Program-made: the position numbers and the translations under genes | Assembly (NCBI RefSeq): GCF_000482485.1 | Contig: NZ_AXVK01000001.1 | Span: forward strand, 124,001-188,000 | DNA: 64,000 nt | Reading direction: 5' to 3' | Source of the DNA: Paucisalibacillus globulus DSM 18846 | GTDB lineage: Bacteria; Bacillota; Bacilli; Bacillales; Amphibacillaceae | Shown: positions 46,190-55,560 of the stretch, one piece after another | How the letters are laid out: every line of letters starts with the position of its first letter | Position numbering within the stretch: position 1 is the stretch's first letter | The notes under the pieces: model-generated | Database searches by the model: none | What the model saw: only the letters and a program-made list of their open reading frames with translations | What the model was told of the DNA's origin: nothing

Positions 46190-46229
46190 AAATAAAAATA
46201 GCATACAAACAAAATGTGATTGTATGCTA
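46190..46229 (-). terminator. Terminator of the catalase gene
   Basis: TAGCATACAA / TTGTATGCTA perfect 10-bp stem; T-rich (TTTTTATTTT) on the minus strand, about 65 bp past the stop. Confidence 0.8.
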
Positions 46230-46294
46230 AAATTCCTATTAAATTACATTTTTTTAAATGAAAGCCTTTGTTTTTAACTTCGATGTCCCAACTA

Positions 46295-48355
46295 TTATCT
46301 CCTATTCCAAAAACGTTGTTCTGCAATAGCAGAGACAAAATCCTCACTGAAATTTGAATTGTTTGCAGCAAAAACAACTCCAGCTAAATTATTTTGCCCT
46401 GATGGCTGAATGAAAGACTGACCAGTTGTGGCAACACCTATTGGTTTATAGTGCTTATAAGCTACATGTACATATTCTGTTACGTCAGAATTGAATTTTT
46501 CCTGATTCCTAGAACTTCCACCAACAACATAAAGGGAATCAACAAGATAAGGACTAGATGTAAGAAAGGTTTTATCTACTTTAAGTGTAGTACCATCAGA
46601 ACCGTTAACCGTACCTAGCCTTTCACTTATAATTTCAACGAAAACTCCGCACTGTTGTAAGTGATTAAGTACATGTGTTACCTCACTACCATGGAAGCCC
46701 TCACCAATGAGCACGCCTACTTTTTGCGTAAAGGCATATTTAGGGGTACTGGCCTGACTAAGGGAAGAATATCTTGTAGAAACAGGAACATTGGAACCAC
46801 TTGGTCGACGGACTCCAATGTTATCAGCGACGATACTTGCCATTTCTTTATCAACATTTACAAGGATATTAACTACTTGTTGACGAACCGACTCATCAAT
46901 AACGCTGCCAACTTGATAGCTTAGGGCTTCGATAGTATGCTGTTTTTCGATAGGGGTTAAACTATTCCAGAATATCCTAGGCTGAGAAAAATAATCCTTA
47001 AATGAGTCACTTCTTGCTCTAATTTTGTATCCTTCTACTTTCCCAGGATAATCTTTGTATCCACCTTCTTCGGGAGGTACGGTATATGGTGTGTTATTTA
47101 ATAGGGAGTTTTTATGATAGTTTACTTGATCAACATCAATTCGTTGTCTCATAACCCCACGTCGCTGATTATTATGAAATGGACATAGTGGCTTATTAAT
47201 TGGCAATTCAGTGTAATTAGCACTACCAAGTCGATGTTGTTGTGTTTCCCTATATGCCATTAACCTTCCTTGCAAGACAGGATCATTAGAAAAGTCAATT
47301 CCCGGAACGACATTTGCAGGATTAAACGCTACTTGTTCAGACTCAGTAAAGTAGTTATCAATATTTCTGTTTAATGTTAACTTACCAATCATTTGAACAG
47401 GAATGATCTCTTCCGGCCAAAACTTTGCGGGATCTAGAACATCGAAGTCATACTTAAATTCATCCTCCATAGGAATCAACTGGACGCCTAGCTCATATTC
47501 TGGAAATGCTCCCTTGTCAATCGCTTCCCTAAGATCCCTTCTGTGAAAATCGGGGTCAAGTCCGCCAATTTTAAGTGCCTCGTCTTGTAGTAAGGAATGG
47601 ACCCCTAGGACAGGTTTCCAAACATACCTTACAAAGGTTGCCACATCTTGGTCGTTAACAAATAGATATGAATTTATGGACCATGATTCCATCATTCGAT
47701 AACTTCTTAAAATACCGCGATCGGACATAATCCACAATACCATATGAAGTGCTTCCTCATTATTGGCAACATAATCCCAAAAACGATCGTGGGCCCCACT
47801 TGCCGTTGGTATATCATCTGCTTGTTTAGCTTGATATGCATGCATCGCATCGGGGAATTTCATCGCATCTTGGTTAATTAATACAGGCATTGCAATGGTG
47901 GTTAGATCGACGTTTCCTTCCTCGGTATAAAGTTTGACTCCCTTGCAACGTAAATCCCTTGCTGTATCATAAGAACCTTTAGCTCCTTGAACAGTAGAAA
48001 AACGGACGGTTATTGGTGTCTTTTTTCCAGCTTCCTGTAAAAATCCAGCTTTCGTTACATGTTTCATTGATTGATAACATTCGAATTCACCATAAGCACT
48101 GTAACCTCTTGCATGAACTACTCTTTCTGGTATCTCTTCGTGAGCAAAATGCGACATTTTTTCAAAAAACTCATAATCTTGACGTAAGGAAGGTCCACGT
48201 ATACCTGCTTTTAATTGATCTTGATCCTGTGATCTTTTTTTACCTTCTTGTGTAGTCATTGGTTTTCCAGCGTTCTGTATACGATATTGATCTAATTGTT
48301 CTTGTTTTGCATTATTTCCAACGGGCTTTTGGTTCCTTGATGACTTATTATCCAT
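46295..48355 (-). CDS. Large-subunit catalase (KatE/HPII type) with altered active site
   Basis: 686 residues: a catalase core (about 50-545) and a C-terminal DJ-1/GATase-like domain (about 560-686), as in B. subtilis KatE. Kept: distal His in RVVHARG (H81) and proximal RLMAY (heme Tyr). Changed: the distal Asn motif, usually VGNN.P.FF, is TTIAMPVLI (residues 152-160), so the catalytic Asn is absent; the RGFA.KFYT segment is RCKGVKLYT. These changes suggest weak or no catalase activity, or another heme role. ATG at 48355 follows GGTGGGTG; an upstream ATG at 48370 is less likely. Long N-terminal polar tail. Confidence 0.88.
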   Translation of the reverse strand: MDNKSSRNQKPVGNNAKQEQLDQYRIQNAGKPMTTQEGKKRSQDQDQLKAGIRGPSLRQDYEFFEKMSHFAHEEIPERVVHARGYSAYGEFECYQSMKHVTKAGFLQEAGKKTPITVRFSTVQGAKGSYDTARDLRCKGVKLYTEEGNVDLTTIAMPVLINQDAMKFPDAMHAYQAKQADDIPTASGAHDRFWDYVANNEEALHMVLWIMSDRGILRSYRMMESWSINSYLFVNDQDVATFVRYVWKPVLGVHSLLQDEALKIGGLDPDFHRRDLREAIDKGAFPEYELGVQLIPMEDEFKYDFDVLDPAKFWPEEIIPVQMIGKLTLNRNIDNYFTESEQVAFNPANVVPGIDFSNDPVLQGRLMAYRETQQHRLGSANYTELPINKPLCPFHNNQRRGVMRQRIDVDQVNYHKNSLLNNTPYTVPPEEGGYKDYPGKVEGYKIRARSDSFKDYFSQPRIFWNSLTPIEKQHTIEALSYQVGSVIDESVRQQVVNILVNVDKEMASIVADNIGVRRPSGSNVPVSTRYSSLSQASTPKYAFTQKVGVLIGEGFHGSEVTHVLNHLQQCGVFVEIISERLGTVNGSDGTTLKVDKTFLTSSPYLVDSLYVVGGSSRNQEKFNSDVTEYVHVAYKHYKPIGVATTGQSFIQPSGQNNLAGVVFAANNSNFSEDFVSAIAEQRFWNRR

Positions 48356-48604
48356 GTATTCACCCACCATTTTTAGTTAATAATTTGTTCCATTTACATG
48401 GTTATGCAAACATCATTCATTTAGAACTAAAAAATGAATACCAAAAATAAAAGGGTGCAGCAATTAAAAAAAGGAATTTGTAATTATCGTTCTCTAAGTC
48501 TGGTAGTTCTTATATTGAGGTATAGTATTATGCCTGTATATATTTCTGCAAGAAGTAATATATAATACCTATATAGTTTTAGTTAAAGTGAAAGAGGAAT
48601 TAGA

Positions 48605-48837
48605 ATGTCTCAAATTAATGATTTTTCGATTAGTGTACAGGAAATAAAATGCGTAGCCTCAAAGGTGAATCAAAAGCTTCGAATTATGATGGTACTAAGT
48701 GGTGAGTTGACGGTTGAAACGAACAGTCGATATTACGCAATGAAAGAAAAAGATGTATTAGTTATAAAACGAAATAACTTTATCAAATAAATGATAGTAA
48801 CCATAATAAAGTACTTATTGGTAGCATTTCGGATTAA
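48605..48837 (+). pseudogene. Truncated AraC-type regulator (N-terminal cupin) with frameshift
   Basis: ATG at 48605 with AGAGGA upstream opens a cupin-like segment typical of AraC-family sensors: ISVQEIKCVASKVNQKLRIMMVLSGELTVE, YAMKEKDVLVI, RNN. The frame stops at 48790. Shifting by one base after AATAACTT continues the domain (YQINDSNHNKVLIGSISD) to a stop at 48837. The HTH DNA-binding part is absent. So the gene has both a frameshift and a large 3' loss. Confidence 0.65.
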
Positions 48838-48840
48838 TAT

Positions 48841-48987
48841 ATGAATCAACATGATGAGAAGAATTATCGTGAGAAACATCAAATGGAGAATATGGATGCT
48901 GTAAAAGTGTACGATGTGACAGATACATCCGAATCGATGCATTCACGAGATATATTAGGAAAACTTCGATCATTTCTTAATCAGTAA
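48841..48987 (+). CDS. 48-residue orphan frame, possibly the 3' remnant of the broken regulator
   Basis: ATG at 48841 opens a very polar product with a His/Glu-rich start and KVYDVTDTSESMHSRDILGKLRSFL at the end. No good ribosome site. It ends exactly at a well-formed terminator (48989-49028), which suggests the terminator and last codons of an older, longer gene survived a deletion. No family recognised. Confidence 0.35.
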   Translation: MNQHDEKNYREKHQMENMDAVKVYDVTDTSESMHSRDILGKLRSFLNQ

Positions 48988-48988
48988 T

Positions 48989-49028
48989 AAAGCTGTCACC
49001 AAAATTTACTTTTGGGACAGCTTTTTAT
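48989..49028 (+). terminator. Terminator after the regulator relic
   Basis: AAGCTGTC-ACCAAAA / TTTTGGG-ACAGCTT stem followed by TTTATTATT. Confidence 0.85.
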
Positions 49029-49035
49029 TATTGTT

Positions 49036-49255
49036 TAGGAAATTATAAAAGTCTCTGCCCGTGGATAACTAATCAGGAATGGCCACGTCCAGCTCCAGCA
49101 CCCAGCGACTATTGGACTTCCTTCACCTCCGTATGATAAGTCAACATCGACTCTCTTCGTTCGTCGTATTTCCTTTATCTCCTACGGGGAATGGACTGCT
49201 ACCCCCCCCACTTTGCGTTGCTAACCGGGCGCTTGCGCTTTTGTTCTTAAAGCAT
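49036..49255. repeat. GC-richer intergenic element of a dispersed Bacillaceae repeat type
   Basis: Begins GGAAATTATAAAAGTCTCTG, then CCCGTGGATAACTA, then CACGTCCAGCTCCAGCACCC, and ends near GGGCGCTTGCGCTTT. Its base composition stands out from the surrounding AT-rich DNA. The 5' part recurs at 52185 (GGAAATTATAAAA...CCTGTGGATAAATA). CCAGCTCCAGC-type elements are common between genes in Bacillaceae; family name not certain. The 71-residue frame across it is not a gene. Confidence 0.65.
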
Positions 49256-49451
49256 GATATACCTGCTTGGCAGAAAAATAACGGTACATTTTGAACCTTA
49301 ATTAAAAGTATTTAAAAAAGGATGGAATAATGTTCACAGCAAGGCAAAAATTGGGTTATAGCTTTTCTGATGATTATTTACAATAGACATATGCTAAAGA
49401 GCATGAGATAGCAATGATATTTATATAGACTTCAAATTGAGGAGGATGAAC

Positions 49452-50867
49452 ATGGAAGCAAAAATATATAAAGGAACTAATAAATTAATTATTGGTATTG
49501 TATTTGGGGTAATTACGTTTTGGTTATTCGCACAGGCGATGGTTAATATCGTACCCGCAGTTCAAGCGGATTTAGGTGTTGACTTAGGTGTATTAAATAT
49601 TGCTATTAGTTTGACATCACTATTTTCTGGAATGTTTATTGTGGTTGCCGGTGGAATGGCAGATAGAATTGGTAGAAAAAAAATCACCTATATTGGTTTA
49701 ATATTAAGTGTTATCGGCTCATTATTACTTGTTTTGGCACAAGGGGCAACACTCTTAATAATTGGTCGGGTACTGCAGGGATTATCTGCTGCAGCTATTA
49801 TGCCCGCAACAATTGCTTTAGTGAAAGCATATTTTGAAGGGGCGGAAAGACAAAGAGCACTTAGTTATTGGTCAATCGGTTCATGGGGTGGATCTGGAAT
49901 TACCTCGCTTGCTGGTGGTGCTATTGCAACCTATATGGGTTGGAAATGGATCTTCATTTTCTCTATCATTTTCGCTTTACTTGCAATGTGGCTAATACGA
50001 GATGTTCCGGAAAGTAAAGCAGAGACAAGTGGTAAATTTAAATTTGACTTTGGTGGATTAGCTATTTTTATCGTAACCATGCTTGCAATAAATATTTTTA
50101 TTACCCAAGGTGGAGAATTAGGGTGGACAAGCATAACATCTATTGTATTAGCCGCAATATCTATAATTGGTGTTATAGTTTTTGTGCGATTTGAAGCAAA
50201 ACGAAGAACCGCTTTGATTGATTTCAAGTTGTTTAAAAGTAAACCTTATACAGGCGCTACGATATCAAACTTCTTACTTAATGCAGTTGCTGGTACATTA
50301 ATAGTTGCAAACACGTATGTGCAATTAGGTCGTGGATTTACAGCATTTCAAGCCGGTATGTTGTCAATTGGTTATTTAATTGTTGTACTAACCATGATTC
50401 GTGTTGGGGAAAAGATAATGCAACGTACAGGAGCAAAAAAACCAATGGTGTGGGGATCGTTAATAACCATGATCGGGGTAGCTGTTATGGGGTTAACCTT
50501 CTTGCCCGATCTAATGTACACAATAATTGTGGTTATAGGATTTGTACTGTTTGGTCTAGGTCTTGGAATTTATGCAACTCCATCTACGGATACGGCTGTT
50601 TCTGCTTCACCTGATGATAAAGTAGGGGAGGCTTCTGGGATTTATAAAATGGCTAGTTCCTTGGGGAATGCATTTGGTGTTGCTATTTCAGCAACTGTGT
50701 TTAGTACAATACAGACAGTAAGCAGTGTTCATACTGCCGCCATGGTTGGTATAATAGCTAATGTTATATTTGCTGCAATATCCTTAATCTCCATCATGAT
50801 ACTTGTTCCCAATGATGGGAAGAAGGATCCAGGTCCATTGAACGAACAAGTGTTAGCAAAACAATAA
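49452..50867 (+). CDS. MFS transporter, DHA2-like (14-helix drug:H+ antiporter type)
   Basis: 471 residues, 14 predicted helices. Motif A between helices 2 and 3 is GGMADRIGRKKI; motif C-like region GSGITSLAGGAIATYMGWKWIF; long central loop with RFEAKRRTALIDF. Resembles Gram-positive multidrug exporters such as NorB/SdrM types, but substrate cannot be assigned. ATG at 49452 is 6 bases after GAGGAGG; the ATG at 49437 lacks a site. An M20 amidohydrolase gene follows 66 bp downstream, so an operon is likely. Confidence 0.9.
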   Translation: MEAKIYKGTNKLIIGIVFGVITFWLFAQAMVNIVPAVQADLGVDLGVLNIAISLTSLFSGMFIVVAGGMADRIGRKKITYIGLILSVIGSLLLVLAQGATLLIIGRVLQGLSAAAIMPATIALVKAYFEGAERQRALSYWSIGSWGGSGITSLAGGAIATYMGWKWIFIFSIIFALLAMWLIRDVPESKAETSGKFKFDFGGLAIFIVTMLAINIFITQGGELGWTSITSIVLAAISIIGVIVFVRFEAKRRTALIDFKLFKSKPYTGATISNFLLNAVAGTLIVANTYVQLGRGFTAFQAGMLSIGYLIVVLTMIRVGEKIMQRTGAKKPMVWGSLITMIGVAVMGLTFLPDLMYTIIVVIGFVLFGLGLGIYATPSTDTAVSASPDDKVGEASGIYKMASSLGNAFGVAISATVFSTIQTVSSVHTAAMVGIIANVIFAAISLISIMILVPNDGKKDPGPLNEQVLAKQ

Positions 50868-50933
50868 TATGTTGATATGGTAGTGTTGATGTTTTTAATC
50901 TACCGGTGTTTTACCATTAAGGAGGCTAATTAG

Positions 50934-52121
50934 ATGAAGAGTGAATTAATGAAAATGCTTGAAGAACGAAAAGAAGAAATGATTGAAATCCGTCGTTTCT
51001 TACATGAAAACCCAGAGCTTTCATTTAAAGAGGAAAAAACAGCCGCATACATTGCTGATTTTTACAAAGGAAAGGATGTCGAAATAGAAACAAACGTAGG
51101 AAATGGTTTTGGAATAATTGTTACTATAAAAGGTGGAACAGAAGGTAAAACAATCGGCATTCGTGCTGATTTTGATGCTTTACCTATTCAAGAAGAGGCT
51201 GATGTACCGTTCAAATCAAAAAATGAAGGTGTTATGCATGCGTGTGGACATGATGCCCATACCGCTTATATGTTGATTTTGGCTGACTGTCTTATTCAAT
51301 TGAAGGATCAATTAAAAGGAACGATAAAAATTATTCATCAACATGCTGAGGAGCAGCCGCCAGGTGGTGCGAAAAGCATTGTTGAGTCTGGGAAATTAGA
51401 TGATTTGGATGCTATTTTTGGTATTCATGTCTTACCATTAGCTCCTGCGAGGGTAGTAGGGTACCATAGTGGATATTCCTTTAATGGTCGTAGTTATTTC
51501 AAATTGAAGATACAAGGTGTTGGGGGCCATGGATCTTCCCCAGATAAAGCGAATGACGCAATAGTTGCGGGAGCATATTTTGTTACAGCAGTACAAACAA
51601 TTGTCAGTCGTCGCGTGAATCCAATGGATTCTGGCGTAGTAACCATTGGTTCTTTCGATGGTAAAGGAAGCTTTAATGTTATAAAGGATAGTATTGAAAT
51701 TGAAGGGGACATACGTTATTCGGATAAGCAAACACAAGCTATTATTGACCAAGAATTCCATCGAGTTGTTAAAGGTATAGAAGAATTATTTGGGGTAACC
51801 TGTGAACTTACCTATACACCTGACTACCCACCACTATATAACGATCCAGAATTAACGGCATTGGTAGCTGAAACATTAAAAGCAGTTCAAGATAAAGATA
51901 TAAAAGAAGTGAAACAGTTCCCTAAATTGTCGCCATCAGAAGATTTTGCTTACTACCTAGAAAAAATACCAGGTTCTTATTTCTATATTGGATGTACGCC
52001 CAATGGAGTAGAAGAACCATACTTTAATCACCATCCCAAATTTGATATTGATGAAGATGCAATACTTGTTGCAGCAAAATCAGTGGGATATGTTGTTTGT
52101 GGTTATTTTGACCAAGCATAG
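50934..52121 (+). CDS. M20-family amidohydrolase (N-acyl-amino acid hydrolase type)
   Basis: 395 residues of the M20D peptidase family, di-metal hydrolases that cleave N-acyl or peptide-like amides. Motifs: RRFLHENPELSFKE, GIRADFDALPIQEE (HxD-like metal region), HACGHDAHTA, HQHAEEQPPGGAKS (catalytic Glu), GHGSSPDKANDAI (dimerisation) and C-terminal FNHHPKFDID. Start ATG after AAGGAGG. With the MFS gene it may form an import-and-hydrolyse or export unit; substrate unknown. Confidence 0.93.
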   Translation: MKSELMKMLEERKEEMIEIRRFLHENPELSFKEEKTAAYIADFYKGKDVEIETNVGNGFGIIVTIKGGTEGKTIGIRADFDALPIQEEADVPFKSKNEGVMHACGHDAHTAYMLILADCLIQLKDQLKGTIKIIHQHAEEQPPGGAKSIVESGKLDDLDAIFGIHVLPLAPARVVGYHSGYSFNGRSYFKLKIQGVGGHGSSPDKANDAIVAGAYFVTAVQTIVSRRVNPMDSGVVTIGSFDGKGSFNVIKDSIEIEGDIRYSDKQTQAIIDQEFHRVVKGIEELFGVTCELTYTPDYPPLYNDPELTALVAETLKAVQDKDIKEVKQFPKLSPSEDFAYYLEKIPGSYFYIGCTPNGVEEPYFNHHPKFDIDEDAILVAAKSVGYVVCGYFDQA

Positions 52122-52139
52122 TTTGCCATGTGTAAACTA

Positions 52140-52178
52140 ACAAAAGAAGCGGGAAATAGTAACCGCTTCTTTTGTTAG
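52140..52178 (+). terminator. Terminator of the MFS-amidohydrolase unit
   Basis: ACAAAAGAAGCGG / CCGCTTCTTTTGT, 13-bp stem with an 11-base loop. Confidence 0.85.
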
Positions 52179-52181
52179 TTT

Positions 52182-52222
52182 TGGAAATTATAAAATAAAC
52201 TACCTGTGGATAAATATCCTTT
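52182..52222. repeat. Truncated copy of the dispersed element
   Basis: GGAAATTATAAAA then CTACCTGTGGATAAATA, matching the first 40 bases of the element at 49036 with a few changes. The rest of this 370-bp gap holds nothing but a second hairpin. Confidence 0.6.
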
Positions 52223-52353
52223 TATTATGTTAGAAGAGCGATAAAGGTGGATTCAACTATATGATTCCCATATGATACGAACTTACTTTAGCTTGTCTGC
52301 AATAGGGAAGCAAGTCAACTTTTTCAGTGTGACAAAAGCAACACCGAATTACT

Positions 52354-52386
52354 AAAAAAAGAGCCATAAACGGCTCTTTTCTTTTG
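52354..52386. terminator. Hairpin terminator in the gap before DUF47
   Basis: AAAAGAGCC-ATAAA-CGGCTCTTTT with T-runs on both sides; the gene it serves is not evident. Confidence 0.7.
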
Positions 52387-52495
52387 TGCTTTTCCCATAC
52401 ATGGGTGTATAATACCACAGTGGTTTTGAAAATTATAGATTAGTATTTGCTAAATTGTTCATGCTAAGAGTGACTAACAAAATTGGGGGATTAAC

Positions 52496-53107
52496 ATGGC
52501 AAAAAAGAATAAATTTACTATTTATTTAACTGGAATTGCATCAAATCTAAAAGAGTCTGCTGACTATTTCTCAGATTATAAGGTTAAATCGGAAAAAGAT
52601 TTGGCAATTTTCTCGAATAAGATGAAAGAATATGAGCATAAGGGTGATGAAATAATCCATGAAATGATTAAGGATTTAAACAGCACATTCATCACACCGA
52701 TTGAGCGTGAAGATATTTTACATTTAGCCAATAGTATGGATGATGTGTTAGATGGTCTTGAGGAATGCGCAGCTTTATTTGAAATGTATAATATTACTGA
52801 CATTAATCAGTATATGTTAAACTTTGTAAATGAAATTAAATTATGTACCTATGAAATATCGGATTCAGTAGAATTGCTAACTACTAAAAAGTTTAAAAAT
52901 ATTCGGGAAAAAGTAATAAAAATTAATGGTATAGAATCCAAGTGTGACGTTATTGAAAGAGAGTCTATTAAAAACTTATTTATAACTGAAAAAGATCCAA
53001 TTCGTATCATTCAATACAAAGAAATTTATGAAAGTTTCGAGGAAGTTGCTGATGCTTGTGAAATGGTTGCCAATACCCTTGAGACAATCATCATGAAGAA
53101 TGCATAA
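52496..53107 (+). CDS. DUF47 (PhoU-like) phosphate transport regulator
   Basis: 203 residues, all-helical DUF47/PhoU-like: KSEKDLAIFSNKMKEYEHKGDEIIHEMIKDLNSTFITPIEREDI holds the family signature (metal-binding ExxxD/E pattern), and a C-terminal CEMVANTLE. Such proteins regulate a paired low-affinity phosphate permease. Start ATG after TTGGGGGA. The pit gene begins about 13 bp downstream; B. subtilis has the same pair as ykaA-ykaB. Confidence 0.93.
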   Translation: MAKKNKFTIYLTGIASNLKESADYFSDYKVKSEKDLAIFSNKMKEYEHKGDEIIHEMIKDLNSTFITPIEREDILHLANSMDDVLDGLEECAALFEMYNITDINQYMLNFVNEIKLCTYEISDSVELLTTKKFKNIREKVIKINGIESKCDVIERESIKNLFITEKDPIRIIQYKEIYESFEEVADACEMVANTLETIIMKNA

Positions 53108-53120
53108 GAGGGGCTGAATG

Positions 53121-54122
53121 ATGGATAGTATATTTTTAATCACGATGCTGATAGTTATATTTGCTTTAGTCTTTGACTTTATTAATGGATTTCATGATAC
53201 GGCTAATGCAATTGCAACATCAGTTTCTACTAAAGCATTAAGACCTCGTCATGCAATTATTTTAGCCGCGGTAATGAACTTTGTTGGGGCTATGACATTT
53301 ACGGGGGTTGCAAAAACCATAACAAAAGATATTGTTGACCCATTTACATTACCTAATGGATCAATTGTGATTCTTGCAGCACTTCTAGCTGCAATAACTT
53401 GGAATTTAATTACTTGGTATTACGGTATTCCGAGTAGTTCCTCCCATGCATTAATTGGTTCTATTGCTGGTGCTGCCATAGCTGCTGCTGGGTTTTCCGC
53501 ACTCAGATGGAGTGGGTTTCTAAATATTATTGCTGCACTTATTATTTCACCTATTTTAGCTTTTGTTGTGGGATATATTGTTTACACCATAATTAAGTTT
53601 ATATTCAAAAATGCTAATTTAGCTAAAACTAATCGTAACTTTAGGATGATGCAAATTCTTACTGCTGCTGTTCAATCCTATTCCCACGGTACAAATGATG
53701 CACAAAAAGCAATGGGAATCATTACATTAGCATTGATGACCAATGGTTATTTAACAGCACATGATGTGCCATTTTGGGTACAACTATCCTGTGCTACTGC
53801 AATGGGACTTGGAACATCAGTTGGTGGATGGAAGATAATTAAGACGGTCGGTGGAAAGATAATGAAAATCCGTCCAGTAAATGGTGTAGCGGCTGATATA
53901 ACGGGTGCATCGGTAATTTTTGGTGCTACATTGATTCATTTACCTGTAAGTACAACCCATGTTATCTCTTCATCCATTATGGGAGTTGGGACTGCACACC
54001 GTGTCAAAGGTGTAAACTGGGGAACAGCAAAAAGCATGGTAATAACGTGGGTTATCACGTTACCCATCTCTGCAACGCTAGCCGGTATTTTATATTTAGT
54101 TTTATCCTTATTTATGACATAA
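53121..54122 (+). CDS. pit: Inorganic phosphate (PiT family) transporter
   Basis: 333 residues, about ten membrane helices. The duplicated PiT signature is visible: FDFINGFHDTANAIATSVSTKAL near the N-terminus and SYSHGTNDAQKAMG in the middle, with a later PVSTTHVISSSIMG. Carries phosphate or metal-phosphate with a cation. The second ATG of ATGATG (53121) is at the better distance (7 bases) from AGGGG. Second gene of a DUF47-pit operon with terminator. Confidence 0.94.
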   Translation: MDSIFLITMLIVIFALVFDFINGFHDTANAIATSVSTKALRPRHAIILAAVMNFVGAMTFTGVAKTITKDIVDPFTLPNGSIVILAALLAAITWNLITWYYGIPSSSSHALIGSIAGAAIAAAGFSALRWSGFLNIIAALIISPILAFVVGYIVYTIIKFIFKNANLAKTNRNFRMMQILTAAVQSYSHGTNDAQKAMGIITLALMTNGYLTAHDVPFWVQLSCATAMGLGTSVGGWKIIKTVGGKIMKIRPVNGVAADITGASVIFGATLIHLPVSTTHVISSSIMGVGTAHRVKGVNWGTAKSMVITWVITLPISATLAGILYLVLSLFMT

Positions 54123-54132
54123 ACACAAATAC

Positions 54133-54172
54133 AAAGATATTCTGCAATAATCTTGCGGAGTATCTTTTTTTG
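54133..54172 (+). terminator. Terminator of the pit operon
   Basis: AAAGATA-TTC-TGCAA / TTGCGGA-GTATCTTT stem, then TTTTTG. Confidence 0.85.
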
Positions 54173-54396
54173 TTTAATAAAATTGTACAGGATTTATCCG
54201 AGAGTATTCACTCCAAAGCAGTACATTATCTAAATGGACAAAAGTGGAAATGGAATTTCATACTTAATACTCTCCCATTCTGTGAAAATACTATTCTTTT
54301 CTATGAATATATGTATAAGCTACAAAAAAATGGAAATAATTATTCTTAAAGATTACTTCGACTTAATGCGAAGAATAAATATAAGAGGTGACAGAT

Positions 54397-55551
54397 TTGA
54401 AGAAATATGGTTTTCTTAGTTTGATAGGAATACTGTTAGTTGCTGCAATTGTTTTTCTTTTTGTCAAAGATGATGACTCAAAAGAAAAAGAAACGGAACA
54501 GGCAAATCAAGAACAAAATAATGAACCTGATGCAGTTCAGGTGTTCGAGGAGTCAATCGAAGTTGTTGCGTCAGATGACGGGAATATTAATGCTAATAAA
54601 CTGTTCATTCCATGGACAATTAACAAGACTGAAGGTACATTTTATTTAAGTCAACGTGATGGAACGGTAGTTGAAATTGATGGTGACTTGGGATTAGTAG
54701 ACGTTCAGGATGTAGAACTTTCGGAGGAGATATTTCATAAAGGAGAAGCGGGCTTTCTTGGCTTTACTTTAGCTCCTAATTTTGAAGAATCTAAAGGAGC
54801 AATTGCTTATCATACGTATGAAAAAGATGGAGAAATTTTAAATCGTATTGTCTCACTAGTTTTAGATGGTTCCACATGGAAGGAACAAAAAGTAATATTT
54901 GATAATATTCCAGGTGGGGAAAAGGATACTGGTGGTAGAATTGCGATAGGACCTGATGAAAAACTATACGTTACGACAGGTGTTGTAGGTGAAAATGAAC
55001 TAGCACAAGAGTTAGATAGCCTAGCCGGAAAAATCTTACGTATGGAATTAAATGGTGACATGCCTTCTGATAATCCATTTGAAGATTCATATGTATTCTC
55101 TTATGGACACAGAAATTCTCAAGGGTTAACTTGGGATGGCCAAGGTAACATGTATAATTCAGAGCATGGTGAAGATGGTTTTGATGAAATTAACTTAATT
55201 GAAGCAGGTAAGAACTATGGTTGGCCTGAAATTCGAGGCGATGAAAAAGAAGAAGGAATGGAAACCCCGTTAGCACATTCTGGAGACAAAACATGGGCAC
55301 CATCTGGTGTTGGGTTTAGCGAGGGTAAACTGTATGTTGCTTCATTAGCGGGGAAAAAAATATTCACCTATGATATTGCAACTAAGGCGATAGCAGATTT
55401 CTATGATGAAGCAGGACGTCTTCGTGATGTTTTCATTGAAGATGATGCATTATATGTTGTGACAAGCAATCAAGACAACCGTGGTGAGCCAACAGATAAA
55501 GATGATCGCTTGATTCATATTCCTTTAGTAGAAAAAACATCTGCTAACTAA
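54397..55551 (+). CDS. PQQ-dependent sugar dehydrogenase-like protein, membrane-anchored
   Basis: 384 residues: an N-terminal membrane helix (about 5-22), an acidic linker, then a six-bladed soluble glucose/aldose dehydrogenase-type propeller (about 55-380). Family segments: RDGTVVEIDG, GFLGFTLAPNFEESKGAIA, GGRIAIGPDEKLYVTTG, FSYGHRNSQGLTWD, SEHGEDGFDEINLIEAGKNYGWP and WAPSGVGF. Members oxidise aldoses using PQQ. No lipobox Cys. TTG at 54397 follows GAGGTGA by 5 bases. No PQQ synthesis genes lie in this window, so the cofactor may be taken up or made elsewhere. Confidence 0.88.
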   Translation: MKKYGFLSLIGILLVAAIVFLFVKDDDSKEKETEQANQEQNNEPDAVQVFEESIEVVASDDGNINANKLFIPWTINKTEGTFYLSQRDGTVVEIDGDLGLVDVQDVELSEEIFHKGEAGFLGFTLAPNFEESKGAIAYHTYEKDGEILNRIVSLVLDGSTWKEQKVIFDNIPGGEKDTGGRIAIGPDEKLYVTTGVVGENELAQELDSLAGKILRMELNGDMPSDNPFEDSYVFSYGHRNSQGLTWDGQGNMYNSEHGEDGFDEINLIEAGKNYGWPEIRGDEKEEGMETPLAHSGDKTWAPSGVGFSEGKLYVASLAGKKIFTYDIATKAIADFYDEAGRLRDVFIEDDALYVVTSNQDNRGEPTDKDDRLIHIPLVEKTSAN

Positions 55552-55560
55552 ATATTAAAT

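Noticed and set aside
46661-46924. 87-residue frame antisense to the catalase gene
   Set aside because: No ribosome site; a shadow of a well-supported coding sequence.
48362-48600. SigB promoter for the catalase gene
   Set aside because: A GTTTGC sequence is present but no convincing GGGTAT partner at the right distance.
49079-49294. 71-residue plus-strand frame
   Set aside because: It lies across the dispersed GC-rich element; Ser/Pro/Leu-rich composition and no ribosome site.
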